A stretch of DNA of 64,000 nt, from positions 169,580,664 to 169,644,663 of the forward strand of contig CP136066.1 of assembly GCA_032622095.1 (NCBI GenBank). Direction: 5' to 3'. Positions within the stretch are counted from its first letter, which is position 1, and each line of letters begins with the position of its first letter. Source of the DNA: Siphonodentalium dalli. Taxonomy: Eukaryota; Mollusca; Scaphopoda; Gadilida; Siphonodentaliidae. The notes under the pieces are model-generated. The model did not search any database and was not told where the DNA came from. It saw nothing but the letters and a program-made list of their open reading frames with translations. Below are positions 44,671 through 55,640 of this stretch, in pieces. The position numbers and the translations under genes are program-made.

Positions 44671-44928
44671 CTGATTTACTGTAACATATATACCGGTAGT
44701 TCATATATTTTACAGTGATGAGATTAACTTAGTGCAGATTGATCTAGACATTTCGAAACATGTGAGCGTTCGATGTTTGGCGCCATTTTCAATCACTAAG
44801 TATTCAACTGATAAATTCCATATCTATACCATCAGGGGCATCATCATTTTCAAGTTAACCAACCCTTGAAACTTACATTTGTTTCTATGGCATTTGTTTA
44901 GAATTGCATGGCGTTCTTGTCAAATACT

Positions 44929-45088
44929 ATTAAGGCTACTTCCTAATGTCGTTTCTGGCATGCTCCGAAAGCGACATTATTCGCGCACTGAAAGCGACAA
45001 AATATGCAACCTACATGTGCCCTGTATTGTCGCCTGTTTTGTCGTTTTAGGCGGACGCCAAACACGCCATTAGGAAGTGACCCTAATA
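44929..45088. mobile_element. 160-bp TIR MITE
   Basis: TTAAGGCTACTTCCTAATG on the left is nearly inverse to CATTAGGAAGTGACCCTAA on the right. The interior has GAAAGCGACA repeats. No ORF. Confidence 0.65.
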
Positions 45089-47141
45089 GTCTTCCTTTTG
45101 CCGTAGCTAATTTTGAGGGCCGAGTTAACTATACATGGCCCACAATGTAAATCTGTACCGCCGATAACAGCAACATAACAGTAGGTTCCGCGCGACTACG
45201 GGATATGAACTTATGCTTGATGTATAAAGCATGTAACGATTTTGGGGTTTCATGCGAGTCTTTATATTGTGTTCATTAGTAAAGTGAGTCGCTATGATAT
45301 AATAATTCAATCAACGTGGACATAATTTGGAGGTTCAATGGGAATTTGTCTAGATCGCTATCTTGTGAAATATTATCAGACCCATGTCGAACTAACATGC
45401 GATTTGAATTTTAAACCAAAACTCCGATGCCCCTGATGTAAATACACCACTGGCTATCACCACCCCTGTATCAGTATATGTCTATAGCAATGGGAAGGCG
45501 ACTGTTCTTGGTTGGTTCCTAATTTGTCTGAAGAAAATAGGGCAATGGTGGTCATCTGCACGCTAACGCCATCTGAAGGGACGATAATTTGTTAATATAT
45601 ACATAGATTATCTTTGAATTTGAGTGTAGATGAGTGCCATTTATATTGAAATATATAGCAATAATTGTTACCAAAAGTCAAGTTATTTTATAGATCGGGA
45701 TTTGTTGTGGTGACTGCATATGGGGTACCCTTGCGATGGATGGGCGTTTATCCCATTTAAACCCCCGTAATCCTTGAAAATTGAAATATGCTTTCGGGTT
45801 TATGAAACTGATATTTTCAATAAATTCGTGAGATACGAGGCCGTCATGAGGCGCGATTTGTTTTGGTGGGTCAGTAAACAATTCCGCTTCTAACGATGTA
45901 TGATATATGTATATTCTTCTTACCTTTGAGTGTGTTTTTAAAGCGCAAGTCGGTGTAAAAAACCGACTCTTTGACCCAGTTTAACGGACATCAAGTCAAA
46001 CGAGTAGAAAATACAGCCGGTCTGCGTCAGACCTGTGCTTATAACCGGAGTTCTTCTAAACCAATTTTTACACGGGATATATCAAATTGAAGAGCAATCA
46101 GATATATTTCTACCTATATATGACGAATTGATGTACCAACTATTTGTGTTTGTTTATTTAAAACCAGTTTGTGAACAAATAATAAAAAATTAGGCCCGGC
46201 CAAGTTGAATACTTTTCAATAGGATTAAGTATTATTGCGGTGGGGTCAATTTTTTTTCTGGGTGGGCACCTGTGCTGTTAAGTGTCGCTGTTCATCGATG
46301 TGCGCATTTCGCTACAGGTTAACCAAGACCACCTAACCAGGTATGAATGGTGCTTGTTTGTTTGTAAGACATATAACCATAGTACATATTTACACAGGCG
46401 GTATGGTTATTCCGGTTTATGCGCTATTAGTGATAATGTGGGGGCGAGAAAATAAAATGTTTTTCTGTTGGCAGACCCAACAGTTCGATATCAAGAATTT
46501 ATTGACCACATGAGACCATTAATAGTTTATCGTTAGATATTCCAAGAAATGATTATATCGTCCACATTGTACGATACACTAAGTGTCTGTTCCAGTATTT
46601 ACATCATCTTTGTTGAGTCCAAGGACACGGTATTAATCTATATAACGTATTGAGTAGGATCTGTCTGTCCGTCCGTCTATCTGTTCGCCATTGTTCTCCC
46701 AGACCCCTGGACCGATTTCAGCCAAATTTGGAATAGTGACTCGCTGTACCCCGGCAGGTGTTATAACGGCGTTAGTATTTAAAACATTGGTTGAACAAAA
46801 ACTAGATATGTATTTAGACAAAAACAATTATTTTAAAATTACTTAATAATTTGTTTTTTAAATAATCAAACTGTTTGAAAGATCAACTAATTCCTCACTT
46901 ATGCATGTGGATGTGGAAGTTATTATACTCTATATCTCATGTGGGATGAAAAACGTTTATTCGTTCATTGTCTCATATTTGTGGGTGTCATTTGCGCCAT
47001 CTGAACAATGCAAAATGTGTGTCGTGTGAAAGAACGCATTATATCACGAGACTCATGGCGCCTGTGGATGTCTATGAGCGCACAACTTTAAATGACATCG
47101 GCTTGTAACTAACATGTAATAGAAGTATAATGTTTCATATT
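45089..47141. other. Gene-free stretch
   Basis: No supported gene. Near 46660-46730, TCTGTCCGTCCGTCTATCTG and GACC..GACCGATTTCAGCC are phrases common in invertebrate dispersed repeats. Confidence 0.45.
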
Positions 47142-47829
47142 AATTCACGCTACTGCCCAGCGGCGATAACCACGCCTGCCATAAATTGCCAGACTGAATT
47201 ATAGCAGGTTAGACATCACACGCCGATATGTCTGACAACAAGGAACGACGTGTTTCAAATTTGGTGTACTTAACACCAGATTTCGCTGGATTGTTCTTTA
47301 ATTCGACTGGCACTTCATTGAAATCGCGACAGCAAGGATACAAGTACTTTAGTGAAGGCTACATACATTTAGTTTCAATGTTTATTTGCGACGACAAGCT
47401 CTTTATTGGGGCAAATTACCACCGATGTATGATGAAAAATGAACCTGCACATGGCGTCGATTTTGAGATAAATTGTTCGATAATTTCGGATATTCACTGT
47501 TCTTGTCCAGCTGGATATGTAACACATAATAAATATTCAATGTTATTATAATATATTTCTTCACAATAGACGCACGATCGATTAATTTATCGATGGTGTA
47601 CCATACAATTTCCCTATTTCGATAAAAATTCGAGGACTTGTATGTTTTCATTCGTTGTAGTCAGTTTTTTGTACTTTTTCGAAGATGCGCCATACTGGTA
47701 TCAAAAAGTGTTCCATGTCATAATTGATTGTTTTTTTCTGGATAACTGATTGTTTTTTTCTGGATAATGATACATATTCTAATAGATGGGCAATATTGGA
47801 TCCTATACTGGACTTATGAACGTGAACAG
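47142..47829 (+). repeat. Inverted duplication, copy 1 (SWIM exon locus)
   Basis: Matches the minus strand of about 60166-60809, from AATTCACGCTACTGCCCAGC through the exon and its 3' flank to GGACTTATGAACGTGAAC. About 95 percent identical by eye outside indels. Confidence 0.85.
47228..47518 (+). CDS. SWIM-type zinc-finger protein, first coding exon
   Basis: ATG-started frame of 97 codons to a possible donor TAT|GTAACA at 47519; without splicing it stops at 47551. The second half has the SWIM-family pattern: GYKYFSEGYIH, a beta-rich segment (LFIGANYHRCMMKNEPAHG), a DFEINCSIIS strand, then C-S-C-P-A-G, the first CxC of the CxCx(n)CxH finger. The CxH half would be in the next exon, which was not found. 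SWIM fingers bind DNA or protein in transposases, MEKK-like and YqaJ-associated proteins. Alternatively this is a solitary duplicated exon fragment. Confidence 0.6.
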
Positions 47830-48466
47830 CTAATTGCGGTAGGGTCAATTACGCTATTCCATTAACATATATGTAGTTTGGTCAGGGAAGTGTTCTATTG
47901 TAACCAAGCGAAATTCCATGACGATTTCGCTATGAATGTTATTATACACCCGTAAGTGCAAACAACGCGATGCCTCGATCGAGCATAAATGCACATTTGT
48001 GTGTGTATATGTATGTATGTCTGTAGATATATGTGTATATATACATACAATCGAGCGCATACGGCAATAATATACATGTGTACATATAATTGTATTTACT
48101 ATATGTTGTACATAATATCCTCATTCATTGGATGAATAAACAATTAAACAACAGCTAAATAAAGGCTCCAGAATTGAGCCTGTTTCAGCTGTAGTAAGTA
48201 ACAAGGCATGAAATTGTTTATCATTTTTCTGGACTTAATGACGAAAAGAGTTGTAGGCTTTAGTGTCGGGCATTATCACATTTGCGTTATTCCCGAAAGA
48301 GGCACAGGGCAGGTTTTAAATAATGTAAGTTTAAAAGTAATGAAACCGCAATTTAACATCATGCATGTTATGCATAAACGGAAAAAATTCAAGTTACTTT
48401 CCATTACTTGAGAACAAATAATGTTACCATTACACCCTGTAATTTGGACTTCTTTGGTTTCAATTC
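47830..48466. other. Gene-free stretch with TG/TATG-rich DNA
   Basis: A GTGTGTATATGTATGTATGT tract near 48000. A 67-codon frame at 48208 is unrecognised. Confidence 0.4.
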
Positions 48467-48585
48467 GGATGGGACAATTCTATATACGACTACTATATAA
48501 CTACTGACATTTGTCACGTGAATATTTGGTGTATTCATCAACCTATATTTTGGCATGCAGAGCATGACAAAGGCGTCAAATCACT

Positions 48586-48810
48586 ATGTTTAATTTAAGT
48601 ATAGGTGCCGATTTAAATGTTCGATACGAGAAATTGATTAACAACATACGAGTATTAATTTTGAAACTTTTGACCGGGGTTGTACATAGAAGAAGGGAAT
48701 GTGTCCCATTCATTTCGTTCATTTATTCCGAGGCATATTTATCAGTACATAACTATATAGTGTGTTTAGTTTGGTCTCCAAAACGCGACAAAAGCGTGGA
48801 ATCACTATAA
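48586..48810 (+). CDS. Unidentified 74-aa ORF (tandem copy 1)
   Basis: ATG frame MFNLSIGADLNV.. ending in VESL, also open in unit 2 (50237-50467, 76 aa, with a two-codon insertion). No domain or signal peptide recognised. Conservation only reflects the recent duplication. Confidence 0.2.
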   Translation: MFNLSIGADLNVRYEKLINNIRVLILKLLTGVVHRRRECVPFISFIYSEAYLSVHNYIVCLVWSPKRDKSVESL

Positions 48811-49137
48811 ATTTAATTTGAGACTTTAAAATAATGCAGATTTAAATGTTCTATAAAACAAATCGATTTGCGGCATACGGCTATTAATTATGATCGTTAG
48901 ATATTTAATGAAATGATTACGTCGTCCTGGGTTGTACAGCTTCACCTGGATGCACATCGATTTTGTACTGATGGGAACAATAAATGATTGTTGCAGATCT
49001 AACCCTGTCAGAAGCTACCGGCATATCGACAACTAACGTACACATCCACTAAATGGGATAGAGTACGCCGTTGGATTTCAATCAGTTTCCATGATTATTT
49101 TGTGTGATGTTATGAGATTACTCACCCGGATTTTCTA

Positions 49138-49222
49138 ATGATGAATGGTATTCAGTCAGTCGTGTTGTTTGTATGTGTTTCGTGTTATATGGTGGAATGT
49201 ATCAAGAAACAATTCAAAATCG
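49138..49222 (+). CDS. Signal-peptide exon, tandem copy 1
   Basis: Two successive ATGs open a 28-codon exon. Its N-terminus is a textbook secretory signal: MMNGIQ, a hydrophobic core SVVLFVCVSCYMV, then polar ECIKKQFKI. It ends at a consensus donor CG|GTAAGT (phase 1). This looks like exon 1 of a small secreted peptide gene. The following exon was not identified with confidence; candidate acceptors ending TTTTAG occur near 49580. Unspliced, the frame runs about 30 more codons. Confidence 0.5.
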
Positions 49223-49634
49223 GTAAGTCCATATTCCTTGTGTTCAATCAATCATTTTTGCAAAAAACATGCAGACAACAATGCGCGCATCATGCAAACA
49301 GAACATAATACATGGGGTATACAATATAGATATAAATAAATAGTTATACCAGCTGGTTATACGGTACATTATTCCATTACGCGTAACATATTTTCTATGT
49401 CAGGACATCTTATATGTAGTTATAATTGCCCACGTCAGCCCCTAAATGAGAGTTGAACAGTCTGTGTTGGCTTATCCATGTGATACATACATGTAGGAGA
49501 CATGACGTCAATGGAATACGAGGAATTGTGGCATCCATTTATGTAATGATTGTATTTAAACTCTCTAAATTCATTATTTTAGAATGAAAAACATATTTTA
49601 GTGATTCTTATATTATTAACTGGTATCAACTTAC

Positions 49635-49770
49635 ATAACTTATTTAAATTGGGGACACGCCAATAATATTCAGCTATGAATTTCTTGCGGAGTGGGATTA
49701 ACGTCTCGCATGTTATAACTACGTTATATTCGTCACCAACGTCTTTATGACTAAGAATACTGGTTTCCAT
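49635..49770 (-). CDS. Possible short exon, tandem copy 1
   Basis: ATG frame METSILSHKDVGDEYN.. of 45 codons ends at a donor TTAT|GTAAGTT (GT at 49634-49633). The copy in unit 2 (51302-51437) keeps frame and donor with one amino-acid change within the exon. Unrecognised; may be a chance frame. Confidence 0.25.
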
Positions 49771-50803
49771 TAATTACTATTTCCATCTTCCGTTTTCGAT
49801 GGTACTCTATGGTTTGATGTTCTTATCATTACAATGTATTCGGCTAGATGGAAAGAAATTTCCCAACATATCCTCGCGGAAATATGCACATAATCGACCT
49901 ATAATGTGAAATAGGTACATGGTGTGATTATATGGTTCTAAAATAAGCAGATAATGGACTCTTACCCGTTATTTCGTGTTATGGCGCGGGCCACAGTGAA
50001 AACACTTGTTAAAGAGTTTACGCATGAAAAGTCACGAGCTGGCGTATTTGTGTCATTGTCGGCACATAATCTGCTTAGAACCGCCTCATCGGGAGTCGAT
50101 AAATTAACTAAAATGTTGGATGGGACAATTCTATATACGACTACTATATAACTACTGACATTTGTCACGTGAATATTTGGTGTATTCATCAACCTATATT
50201 TTGGCATGCAGAGCATGACAAAGGCGTCAAATCACTATGTTTAATTTAAGTATAGGTGCCGATTTAAATGTTCGATACGAGAAATTGATTAACAACATAC
50301 GAGTATTAATTTTGAAACTTTTGACCGGGGTTGTACATAGAAGAAGGGAATGTGTCCCATTCATTTCGTTCAGTGATTCAGAGGCATATTTATCAGTACA
50401 TACATGTAACTATATAGTGCGTTTAGTTTGGTTTCCAAAACGCGACAAAACCGTGGAATCACTATAAATTTAATTTGAGACTTTAAAATAATGTAGATTT
50501 AAATGTTCTATAAAACAAATCGATTTGCGGCATACGGCTATTAATTATGATCGTTAGATATTTAATGAAATGATTACGTCGTCCTGGGTTGTACAGCTTC
50601 ACCTGGTTGCACATCGATTTTGTACTGACGGGAACAATAAATGATTGTTGCAGATCTAACCCTGTCAGAATGACCGCAAGCAACAGGCATATCGATAACT
50701 AACGTACACATCCACTAAATGGGATAGAGTACGCCGTTGGATTTCAATCAGTTTCCATGATTATTTTGTGTGATGTTATGAGATTACTCACCCGGATTTT
50801 CTA

Positions 50804-50888
50804 ATGATGAATGGTATTCAGTCAGTCGTGTTGTTTGTATGTGTTTCGTGTTATATGGTGGAATGTATCAAGAAACAATTCAAAATCG
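50804..50888 (+). CDS. Signal-peptide exon, tandem copy 2
   Basis: Same 85-bp exon as 49138-49222 with no difference in the signal sequence or in the GTAAGT donor. An extra A in the following intron-side A-run (about 50929) is the first change, as expected if that part is intron. Confidence 0.5.
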
Positions 50889-51301
50889 GTAAGTCCATAT
50901 TCCTTGTGTTCAATCAATCATTTTTGCAAAAAAACATGCAGACAACAATGCGCGCATCATGCAAACAGAACATAATACATGGGGTATACAATATAGATAT
51001 AAATAAATAGTTATACCAGCTGGTTATACGGTACATTATTCCATTACGCGTAACATATTTTCTATGTCAGGACATCTTATATGTAGTTATAATTGCCCAC
51101 GTCAGCCCCTAAATGAGAGTTGAACAGTCTGTGTTGGCTTATCCATGTGATACATACATGTAGGAGACATGACATCAATGGGATACGAGGAATTGTGGCA
51201 TCCATTTATGTAATGATTGTATTTAAACTCTCTAAATTCATTATTTTAGAATGAAGAAAATATTTTAGTGATTCTTATATTATTAACTGGTATCAACTTA
51301 C

Positions 51302-51437
51302 ATAACTTATTTCTATTGGGGACACGCCAATAATATTCAGCTATGAATTTCTTGCGGAGTGGGATTAACGTCTCGCATGTTATAACTACGTTATATTCGT
51401 CACCAACGTCTTTATGACTAAGAATACTGGTTTCCAT
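51302..51437 (-). CDS. Possible short exon, tandem copy 2
   Basis: Counterpart of 49635-49770, donor GTAAGTT retained. Unknown product. Confidence 0.25.
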
Positions 51438-51783
51438 TAATTACTATTTCCATCTTCCGTTTTCGATGGTACTCTATGGTTTGATGTTCTTATCATTACA
51501 ATGTATTCGGCTAGATGGAAAGAAATTTCCCAACATATCCTCGCGGAAATATGCACATAAATCGACCTATAATGTGAAATAGGTACATGGTGTGATTATA
51601 TGGTTCTAAAATAAGCAGATAATGGACTCTTACCCGTTATTTCGTGTTATGGCGCGGGCCACAGTGAAAACACTTGTTAAAGAGTTTACGCATGAAAAGT
51701 CACGAGCGCGTATTTGTGTCATTGTCGGCACACAATCTGCTTAGAACCGCCTCATCGGGAGTCGATAAATTGACTAAAATGTT

Positions 51784-53390
51784 CTCATTTTCAGCACATT
51801 ATAAACTCAAAATTAGGCAATTATAAGCAGATTATCTACCTAAAATATGTTAAATTATAAGCAGATAATGTGAGAACAGGCTGAGTTTCAATAAGGTTAA
51901 CGGGTCAATTCTGTTAAACGACTTAATTGATGCGTAACAGGAGCCCCTGGTTGATGTCACTGAGCTATTCAAATCTTGGAAAATAGTACCTATTACCGTC
52001 TGTTTCATTGATTTGATTTCAAATTATGACAAAGGCTGCTGATATAACCACTTAAAATTAATTAATTAATTCCAACTTCTTGTAAGGGGTAACGATGTCA
52101 GCATGTTACCCGGGATCATCATAAGCTCAAGATAAACATATTTTGACTCTTGGAGGTCAAACAACAAATATGAACGTATTTCAAAACTACACAATGTAAA
52201 TAAGTCCAATATGGCAATATTTGATCAATATATTAGATGCAAGCCTATTTACCGTGGTAATGTGATTTCACTGTGGCCCGCGTCATTCAACGGAATAATG
52301 GGAGTAAGTTCAATATGAGCTATTAAGAATAAAATAAGTCCAATTATGTGAATAATTAGGTATAATATGAAAATAAATTTACCTAAAAAGCACCAACAAA
52401 TACAATTTTATGAAGAAAAATAATAGAATTCCAATTTTAGAAATTGATACACCAGGGAAGTAGGCATAGAACGGCCAATGCATGTAGTGTTCGATCAGTT
52501 GCAAGTTGCTGGTAAGGTGTACAGAGTAACTATTCAATGTCGGTACGTCTACATTCCAAACATAACCTCGCGCAAATGCATGTAGGTTCACAATCGAGTT
52601 GGTTTATTCGTGTTATTGTCAGTCCATAATTTACTTATAATAAGTTATTATGAGTCTATTATGGCACTAAAACACTCACATTTTAAGTTAGTTATGGACG
52701 CTGAATGAGGCGATTATGAACCAAAAAACAAATCCCATTTTAATTCGATAATGTGCTGATTGATATTCAGAAGAACAGGCTGACATTCCATGTCCTACAG
52801 TGGTCGTCCTGAGGATGCAAATTTATTCTCGTGTGCCAAGTAGATATATCAATGTAACATATCCTCGTGCAAATAGGTTGATATAGGACCTAAATATTAA
52901 CATACGTTCATATTGGACCTTTTTGATGCTGGAATAACCCCATAGTGGACTTATACCCGTTATTCTGTGTTATGACGCGGGCCACAGTGAAAACAAATTA
53001 TAAAGAGCGTACGACTGGTACGTCGATTTAGGTTCACATTGAGCATACATGTAATTCAGATTCAAATTTATGCCGACATGAGCTTATCTGCGTTTTTTAA
53101 ATAAGTTCAATAGGAGCTTATTTCCCAGGTCAGGCACAGAATTCAACTAGTACATGTATTGTTATATTAAACTATTATAATTGAATTCGACAATGCTAAA
53201 TCCAGATTTTCCCTGTTTTTGAGGAAACATTGGGGTTGCTTATCACATTGTACATTCAAATGGCACTCTTAACAACATTACATCAAATGAACAGTCTGCA
53301 GATTATTGTTGTGTAATCTTTTGTGTCAGCTTATTTCCTTGAATAATGCCCCATGTATGCCTTTCTAAATGACAGATACTTGCGAGTCAA
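51784..53390. repeat. Cluster of dispersed AATAAG-type repeats
   Basis: Several partial copies: 52190-52390 (inverse orientation; CACTGTGGCCCGCGTCATTC), 52770-53120 (GACGCGGGCCACAGTGAAAAC, TATAAAGAGCGTACG) and 52595-52740. The last is inversely repeated at 54280-54440 (GGTTTATTCGTGTTATTGTC, CACTAAAACACTC). No gene. Confidence 0.55.
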
Positions 53391-53660
53391 TCGCTCATAA
53401 CGGCTCCTTCATTACAATATGTATACCAATTTAATGTTAATTGTCTGGACGAGTATCTGCCATCAAGATTAATCATTCATATGGTTCAAGAATGTAACTT
53501 CATCACAAAAACAAACATGGTACCGAGTGGGGTACTGATTTTGAATACTTGTTTGTGAAATATGATTTTGGATTATCCCTCTTTTATCGAATTCACAAAA
53601 CCACAATATCCATATTCAACTATTATAGTAAATATGTGACCCGCCATATCAAATTCAGTC
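53390..53660 (-). repeat. Dispersed repeat, inverse of 300-600
   Basis: Minus-strand counterpart of the left-edge repeat, interrupted at 53616-54108 by an inverted-repeat element. Confidence 0.75.
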
Positions 53661-53683
53661 GTAAGTCGGGATTTTTTTTAACG

Positions 53684-53756
53684 TGTGCCAATGGATTCTC
53701 TTATATATGCGAGTCGACCATAGGTCGCCTCGCATATATAAGAGAATGCATTGGCC
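53684..53756. repeat. Hairpin family copy
   Basis: GTGCCAATGGATTCTCTTAT arms with TATGCGAGTCGACC..GGTCGCCTCGCATA centre. Confidence 0.85.
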
Positions 53757-53968
53757 TAACAATATTTTATCATTTTTTTAAAATAAATGTTTCTTACAAT
53801 TTTTAGGACATAAAAAAACATCCATTACCCTGCAGGGATCCCCACACATATATAGAAGTATATAGAAAAGTGTCATCTGCTCATTTTCGTCTGGGGCTCT
53901 GTATGGGCGAAATTATAAAATTGTTAAAGAATACAAGAAAAAATTATTAAAATTGTAAAAAATTGTTA

Positions 53969-54040
53969 GGCCAATGCATTCTCTTATATATGCGAGGCGA
54001 AATATGGTCGACTCGCATATATAAGAGAATGCATTCGCAC
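53969..54040. repeat. Hairpin family copy, opposite orientation
   Basis: GGCCAATGCATTCTCTTATA arm, GCGAGGCGA..TCGACTCGC centre, inverse arm ending GCATTCGCAC. Confidence 0.85.
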
Positions 54041-54108
54041 AGGGTAAAAAAATCCCGACTTACGACTGGATTTGATGTGGCGGGTCACATTTCACTATAA
54101 TAGTTGAG

Positions 54109-54769
54109 GAATGTGCCTGACCTGTTTCCAGAAGAACAGCAGCCTAAGTAATGAATTATCTTCTCCGGTAATATTACCCAGATCTCGGTCATGGGAATCC
54201 ATTCTCGTATCTCAAAATAGTCAAACGTATACCTGTATTTAATGTATTGTATTTCCCAGTATGTTCTCCCGAAAATCAGCACTTATGGGCTTATAATAGG
54301 ATTTGGTTTAGGTTCATAATCGGCGTAGAATTGCTTCATTTTGAGTCATTAACGAACTGGAATGAGAGTGTTTTAGTGGCATTATACCGACACATAATGA
54401 CTTATGTATAACAACACGAATAAACCAGCTCATGACTTAGCGGATGTTCGCGCCCAGAATCAAATAATCCAATATAAACATTCAAGAACATATATTTTTT
54501 GAAAAATTAAAAAATAGCTGCGCTGGTGTTTAAAAAAGGACATGGATAGCTATCTTCAGTATAGTCGATTTTCAACAGATAATACAACCCAGTATTGAAA
54601 TATTTCGCAATATTTATGTTTTCGAATGTTTGATACACATAATGGCTTTTCCTGGATATGTTCATATTATCCAAACACCGCGAAAATGACAACTTTAGAA
54701 ACAATAACGGTACCTTCTATTACATAGTTTGTCGGAATAATCTGAGTTAAGCCTTTACCCAACAGAACG
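54109..54769. other. Gene-free stretch
   Basis: Contains the 54280-54440 dispersed repeat arm. Short minus-strand frames (54085-54282, 54507-54704) are unrecognised. Confidence 0.4.
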
Positions 54770-55064
54770 GCTCTGTGCCAATGCATTCTCTTATATATGC
54801 GAGTCGACCATAGGTCGCGTCGCATATATAAGAGAATGCATTGGTTTAACACATATTAAAAATGATAAAATTGTCAAAGAATGTAGAAAAATATTATAAA
54901 AATTGTTAAAAAATGTAAGAAAAAATTATAAAATTGTTAAAGAATGTAAGAAAAAATGGTAAAAAGTGTTAAAAAAAGAATTTTTTAGGCCAATGCATTC
55001 TCTTATATATGCGAGGCGACCTATGGTCGACTCGCATATATAAGAGAATGCATTGGCACAGAGC
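54770..55064. mobile_element. Complete paired-hairpin element (295 bp)
   Basis: GCTCTGTGCCAATGCATTC opens and GAATGCATTGGCACAGAGC closes the element, perfect inverse ends. Hairpins at 54776-54845 and 54988-55058 are mirror images. The spacer is three or four repeats of AATTGTTAAAGAATGTAAGA.. type. The clearest unit of this family; no ORF. Confidence 0.85.
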
Positions 55065-55640
55065 ATAACTGTAGCCATCACAATGTGGTCAATGAACCGG
55101 TTCCAATGATATCCATATTTGTATGGTGTTATTGAGACAGACCTAAGATATTTTAGGCTGTTGAAGCTTTATTTGGGCATTTTTTGCCGTTTTGTTGGGT
55201 AAAGGGTTAAGCCATGCACCAGATTCCGATTGTCGGCATTCCATTATGTTACGGTGATGTTGAGGATGAGATAGACTTGCAAAAGGGGTCGATGATGGAT
55301 GTGTCAAATCGATATATCCATGGTTTGTCTTCTAGGCTAATATTACCTTATCTGGTTTCTGGGATTTTTGCTCATCTCAAAATCTCCCCCATAATATAAA
55401 ATCAATGATATTGTATGTCATTTATCAATTTTCATCATCTTCGACCCAATTTGGTATGTCATGCTATTTCCGTCGGTCATGATAAAATCAGCAGTAGGAT
55501 TTAATAAATAAAATCGACCTGAACTGAAACAACTTTCTATTTAGGAGATAAAAGTATACTTTGTTTAGTCGGATATTCGGGGGGGGGGGTTCTAGTATAA
55601 AACAGTTTGTGAACGAGCTTGCTATGTTCTATGTTCGACG
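55065..55640. other. Gene-free stretch
   Basis: An unrecognised 61-aa ATG frame at 55214-55399 (MHQIPIVGIPLCYGDVED..). A G10 run near 55580. The phrase AAAACAGTTTGTGAACGAG at 55600 recurs at 56271. Confidence 0.35.

Larger units (their letters stand above)
43720..44686. mobile_element. Internally deleted Ginger-type DNA transposon
   Basis: Inverse termini TGTTACAGTAAATCAGTGAA .. (left) and the complementary ..CACTGATTTACTGTAACA (right), ~45 bp, bordered by TATA on both sides (likely 4-bp target duplication). It encodes fragments of the KRAB-A/SCAN-associated integrase type found in Ginger1 transposons. The coding sequence lost its N-terminus and the middle of the transposase. AATAAA lies near 44488. 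Confidence 0.8.
48467..50117 (+). repeat. 1651-bp tandem duplication, unit 1
   Basis: Starts GGATGGGACAATTCTATATA; unit 2 follows directly at 50118. Near-identical except small indels. Within each unit, ~48579-48800 is itself loosely repeated just downstream (TCACTAT..TTTAATTT, GATTTAAATGTTC, CATACG.CTATTAATT). Confidence 0.9.
50118..51783 (+). repeat. 1.65-kb tandem duplication, unit 2
   Basis: Second unit, 1666 bp, ending at AACTAAAATGTT where unit 1 ended. It contains the duplicate of each exon candidate. Confidence 0.9.
53616..54108. mobile_element. Inverted-repeat MITE containing two hairpins
   Basis: Outer arms ATTATAGTAAATATGTGACC .. CAGTCGTAAGTCGGGATTTT (left) and their inverse (right, to about 54108), ~75 bp each. 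Inside, hairpins at 53684-53756 and 53969-54040 in opposite orientation flank AT-rich spacer. The unoccupied equivalent is at 300-360. Confidence 0.8.

Noticed and set aside
44879-45073. 64-codon frame across the 160-bp MITE
   Set aside because: It is the MITE itself read through; the sequence is explained by its TIRs.
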